A stretch of 17,260 nucleotides of DNA from an uncultured Clostridia bacterium (lineage in GTDB: Bacteria > Bacillota > Clostridia > Monoglobales > Monoglobaceae): NCBI GenBank assembly GCA_910580105.1, contig CAJTWN010000023.1, forward strand, positions 1 to 17,260. Reading direction: 5' to 3'. Every line of letters begins with the position of its first letter. Position 1 is the first letter of the stretch. Below the pieces are notes generated by a model. It saw only the letters and a program-made list of their open reading frames with translations, did not search any database and was not told the origin of the DNA. Made by a program: the position numbers and the translations under genes. Below, in pieces: positions 15,001 to 17,260 of the stretch.

Positions 15001-15030
15001 CGAACAAAAACGGCCTTGGCGCGACGACAT

Positions 15031-15382
15031 GGGGGTGTAAAGGTTTCGACGGGGTTGTAGAGACATGAGGAGCGGGCCGCAGTGGAATCTGCGTAAAAAG
15101 TCCAAACTTAAATTAAACGCTAAGAATAATAATTTAGCTTACGCTGCCTAAGTAAGGCGGCTGCCCTGATTCCGGTTACCGCGCCCGGAACATGGGTATC
15201 AAACTTTAGCGGTGCACGTGAACAGCGAAAGCTTTGACGCTGTCATGAATCAATGAAGCTACCAATGCAGAAAGGTTGTCTATGGACTTTCTGCTGCGGG
15301 AATCCTGACCATAGACTACGCCCGTAGCCGCCTTATGGGGATACTTCTTCGGACAGGGGTTCAATTCCCCTCACCTCCACCA
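15031..15382 (+). ncRNA. ssrA: Transfer-messenger RNA (tmRNA)
   Basis: This 352-nt RNA rescues stalled ribosomes together with SmpB. The acceptor stem pairs GGGGGTG (15031-15037) with CACCTCC (15372-15378), followed by encoded ACCA. The T arm is GGGG-TTCAATT-CCCC near the 3' end, and the 5' end has the usual GTTTCGAC segment. The resume codon is GCT at 15119; the tag reads AKNNNLAYAA and stops with TAA at 15149-15151, ending in the AA dipeptide typical of degradation tags. A strong terminator follows immediately. Confidence 0.96.
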
Positions 15383-15560
15383 CGTCGCCGCAAGCGTCAT
15401 ATCGCTTGCGGCGACTTTTTTACAAAAGTCACCAGTGCGCTCATTCTGCTGCGGCTCCTTTTCCGAAAAAGGTCACGCCAAGTCGCTCGGCTCACTTGTA
15501 AACGCGCTCGCTGTCGCTTTGTTGGCTACCAACCTTTTTTGGTTCGTGCGCTTCGCACAC
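15381..15560 (+). repeat. 180-bp direct repeat, copy 1 (directly behind tmRNA)
   Basis: This copy matches 16664-16843 with three mismatches in 180 bp. It begins with the terminator hairpin of ssrA and is rich in small hairpins (for example GTGCG-CTT-CGCAC). With copy 2 it brackets the barnase/barstar locus. A weaker 45-50-bp repeat (15570-15618, 16617-16661) lies inside each copy. Confidence 0.9.
15384..15421 (+). terminator. Intrinsic terminator of ssrA
   Basis: GTCGCCGCAAGCG (15384-15396) pairs perfectly with CGCTTGCGGCGAC (15403-15415) around a TCATAT loop, followed by six T. It starts one base after the CCA end. Confidence 0.93.
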
Positions 15561-15669
15561 ATAAAACTCCTTGATTTTACGTCATTTGCGAATAAGTTCT
15601 GCAAGAACACTCGCACCTCAAATACAAACCGCATAAAACCACGATTTGAATTTTTACGATTTCTGCACT

Positions 15670-15945
15670 TTATGATATGACTTTAAAACTTATATTTGGC
15701 GTTGAATTATGCACATCATTGAAAATCCTCAATATTTTGTCTATATATTCATTCCACTCTTTAGGCAATTCATATATTCCCCGCACATAAACAATCAAAT
15801 CCCAATTACAATAGTTGTCCAAACAATCCCACAAAGCCGATAAATTCTCACCGTAATAATCCGGAAAACCAAATTTTTCTTTCAATTCCTTATGTAAATC
15901 AAGCAAATATTTGCATTCCGTAAAATCCAATATGATTTCTTGCAT
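15670..15945 (-). CDS. Barstar-family ribonuclease inhibitor (immunity protein)
   Basis: Barstar proteins bind and block barnase-type RNases. The 91-residue protein has the barstar core FGFPDYYGENLSALWDCL (25-42), which aligns with LPEYYGENLDALWDCL of Bacillus barstar. Tyr30/Tyr31 and Asp40 (barstar Y29, Y30 and D39) are kept; Ser36 replaces barstar Asp35, an important contact to barnase. GGAGGGG gives a strong ribosome binding site, and the ATG lies inside the last part of the barnase-like frame (which ends at 15899), so the two are coupled. The gene remains intact although its toxin partner carries a stop. It could protect against incoming relatives of the toxin or be a leftover. Confidence 0.9.
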   Translation of the reverse strand: MQEIILDFTECKYLLDLHKELKEKFGFPDYYGENLSALWDCLDNYCNWDLIVYVRGIYELPKEWNEYIDKILRIFNDVHNSTPNISFKVIS

Positions 15946-16471
15946 ACGATTTATCCCCTCCTGTTATTTCAATAAATGTTTTATAATGATCATAAGTTAC
16001 AAATACAAGTCCATCGTTTGAAAATACAATTCGCTGAGTGTTTCTATATCCGCCCGTATAGTTTATATCGGTTTCATACCATATACGATTGTTCTTTTAT
16101 GGCAAAACGCCATCGTCATTTCTATAAATCCCTTTTGATAACATTTTCCCCGGTGCAACTTTATCTAAATTCCCATAGACATTAATCCAACCAAGCAATT
16201 TGGCCTCATTCTCCGAAATATAATAATCCGGCAGTTCGCCGAAATATTTCAGCCATGCATCTGCGCCCGTCATTCCCATACTTGTTGCCTCGCCTGCTTC
16301 AACGGCTTCCATCCGTTCCAAACGACACCCGCAATTTGGATGCAACCGTGGCTCGCCAATGTCTAAAAGTTCATAAAACGAGAATATTCTGCCTTTTCTT
16401 GTTAAACATTCGTAACAAGTCGTGGGTTTTACAAATGTTCGCCACCTTATCCAATTTTCACTGTATTGCAT
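15899..16471 (-). pseudogene. Barnase-type RNase toxin with premature stop
   Basis: Residues 1-70 hold a carrier segment with C19, C22, H44, C47 and C49 (CYEC ... HPNCGC), resembling the C-terminal cysteine motif of Mu gpF-like phage minor head proteins, which are known to carry polymorphic toxins. Residues 72-124 match the first half of barnase (ELPDYYISENEAKLLGW, NLDKVAPGK, NDDGVLP). Codon 125 is TAA (16097-16099), at the position of barnase G65. The same frame then continues NRIWYETDINYTGGYRN, QRIVF and YDHYKTF, giving E133, R143, R147 and H162 at exactly the spacing of barnase E73, R83, R87 and H102. All four lie beyond the stop, so the 124-residue product should be inactive. The position of barnase K27 is Glu87. 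Without read-through this is a silent toxin gene. Confidence 0.88.
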
Positions 16472-16489
16472 TTTATCACTCCAATCAAG

Positions 16490-16516
16490 TTTATTGTATT
16501 TTCAGTATACAATAAA
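16490..16516 (-). promoter_or_regulatory. 10-bp inverted repeat overlapping the barnase -10 box
   Basis: TTTATTGTAT (16490-16499) and ATACAATAAA (16507-16516) are perfect inverted copies 7 bp apart. One arm overlaps the -10 TATACT, as at the left array, although the arm sequence differs. A repressor site is possible. Confidence 0.45.
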
Positions 16517-16538
16517 TCGAAGTGACATTTCGTGCCAT
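16504..16538 (-). promoter_or_regulatory. Heptamer promoter of the barnase/barstar locus
   Basis: On the - strand ATGGCAC (16538-16532), 3 bp, ATGTCAC (16528-16522), 12 bp, TATACT (16509-16504). Spacing is identical to the promoter at 318-352. No good -35 hexamer is present. Confidence 0.6.
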
Positions 16539-16663
16539 AATTGATCATATCATAGCATCTATACAAAAACAATGTTTAATTTTTAAGCTATTACTGATTA
16601 TTGAGAGCCGGAAACCCTTGATTTTACTGTGTTTTTCGTTAAGTTCTGTAAGAACATCTGCAT

Positions 16664-16843
16664 CACGTCGCCGCAAGCGTCATATCGCTTGCGGCGACTT
16701 TTTTACAAAAGTCACCAGTGCGCTCATTCTGCTGCGGCTCCTTTTCCGAAAAAGGTCACGCCAAGTCGCTCGGCTCACTTGTAAATGCGCTCGCTGTCGC
16801 TTTGTTGGATACCAACCTTTTTCGGTTCGTGCGCTTCGCACAC
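16664..16843 (+). repeat. 180-bp direct repeat, copy 2
   Basis: This is a near-identical copy of 15381-15560 (offset 1283 bp), with its own copy of the ssrA terminator hairpin (stem from 16667). It carries only the final CA of the tmRNA, so it is not a duplicated tmRNA end. Confidence 0.9.
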
Positions 16844-16898
16844 TTGAAAAATTTGTTTTACTGCGTTTACAAGGGAATACTTTAATACCATGCGCTTT

Positions 16899-16953
16899 TT
16901 GTTATAAAGAAAACGCAAGACAGTGATATGCCTTGCGTTTTTGTGATAACTAA
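16899..16953 (-). repeat. Right copy of 55-bp inverted repeat, terminator of the second barstar
   Basis: This is the exact reverse complement of 1-55. On the - strand it lies 16 bp behind the barstar stop and provides a 10-bp stem followed by T-rich sequence, so it probably ends that gene's transcript. Confidence 0.85.
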
Positions 16954-16968
16954 CGTTAACTAGTTATG

Positions 16969-17247
16969 TTATTGTATTACCTCAAAATACATTTGCGGAA
17001 CCTCTGCATGAACATCCGCAAAGACTTCCAGCACCTCGTCCATATGACCGCGCAAATCTTTGGGTATTGTTTCAATCCCTTTTATCTTTACAATGATCGG
17101 CGGACAGCCGGCATAATCTCTTAAAAGATCCCACAGGGCATCGAGATTTCTGCCGAACCACTCCGGAAAGTGAAAGCCTTCCTGAAGTATATCATATAAT
17201 TGCACAATATATTTGCATTCCGTAAAATCCAATGTGATCTCCTGCAT
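16969..17247 (-). CDS. Second barstar-family inhibitor
   Basis: The 92-residue protein begins MQEITLDFTECKYIV like the other barstar and the stub at 3735. Its binding-helix region reads FPEWFGRNLDALWDLL: Asp36 and Asp40 (barstar D35 and D39) are both kept, while the tyrosines are replaced by Trp and Phe and Glu32 of barstar by Arg. After the N-terminus it differs strongly from the first barstar, so it probably matches a different barnase. An AGGAGC-type site lies just before the ATG at the window edge. The partner toxin, if present, would lie beyond position 17260. A terminator follows at 16953-16899. Confidence 0.88.
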   Translation of the reverse strand: MQEITLDFTECKYIVQLYDILQEGFHFPEWFGRNLDALWDLLRDYAGCPPIIVKIKGIETIPKDLRGHMDEVLEVFADVHAEVPQMYFEVIQ

Positions 17248-17260
17248 ATTTATTGCTCCT

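Noticed and set aside
15372..16665. Duplicated tmRNA 3' end as integration attachment sites
   Set aside because: The second 180-bp repeat contains only the final CA of tmRNA, not the T arm or acceptor stem, and no integrase is present in the window.
1..17260. CRISPR array, tRNA or rRNA genes
   Set aside because: No regularly spaced short repeats, tRNA cloverleaf or rRNA segments were recognised apart from the tRNA-like part of tmRNA.

Overview
The window looks like a chromosomal segment of a low-to-mid GC Gram-positive bacterium of the class Clostridia (Bacillota). Reasons: spoVG, strong purine-rich ribosome binding sites, consensus sigma-A promoters with 17-bp spacers, a tmRNA with an encoded CCA end beside smpB, and AsnA, MurC and SPOR proteins of ordinary Firmicute type. 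The species cannot be named from sequence alone.

Layout. (1) 1-4103, accessory, mostly + strand. A DUF4417-like gene lies behind an unusual promoter and a long structured leader. It is followed by two small toxin-like / immunity-like gene pairs. Each junction carries a recycled 3' piece of the DUF4417 gene. The array then decays into a truncated third toxin, a barstar stub and a frameshifted XRE-type regulator. (2) 4104-4550, a gene-free stretch with strong hairpins where the + strand array meets the - strand housekeeping genes. (3) 4551-14784, core genes: a nicotinamidase-like hydrolase, asnA with an attenuator-type leader, a candidate structured RNA (6606-6787), murC, spoVG, a 1194-aa secreted SGNH esterase, a membrane SPOR-domain protein and smpB. 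(4) 15031-15382, ssrA (tmRNA). (5) 15381-17260, accessory, - strand. A barnase/barstar locus sits between two 180-bp direct repeats directly behind tmRNA, and a second barstar lies at the right edge.

How the parts relate. The accessory ends look like fragments of one toxin/immunity gene family. The barnase-like gene has an in-frame stop just before all four catalytic residues, which are otherwise intact and correctly spaced; its barstar remains open. The left array and the barnase locus share a promoter layout not explained by ordinary sigma-A sites: two heptamers ATGGCAC / ATGNCAC spaced by 3 bp, then 12 bp, then a -10 box lying inside an inverted repeat. This suggests common control by an unidentified activator. 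A 55-bp perfect inverted repeat at both ends of the window, probably the terminator behind two barstar copies, brackets the whole 17 kb and could support inversion of the segment.

The best candidate for something undescribed is the DUF4417 / orphan toxin-immunity cassette array, with its shared promoter and a leader that can hide or expose the ribosome binding site.
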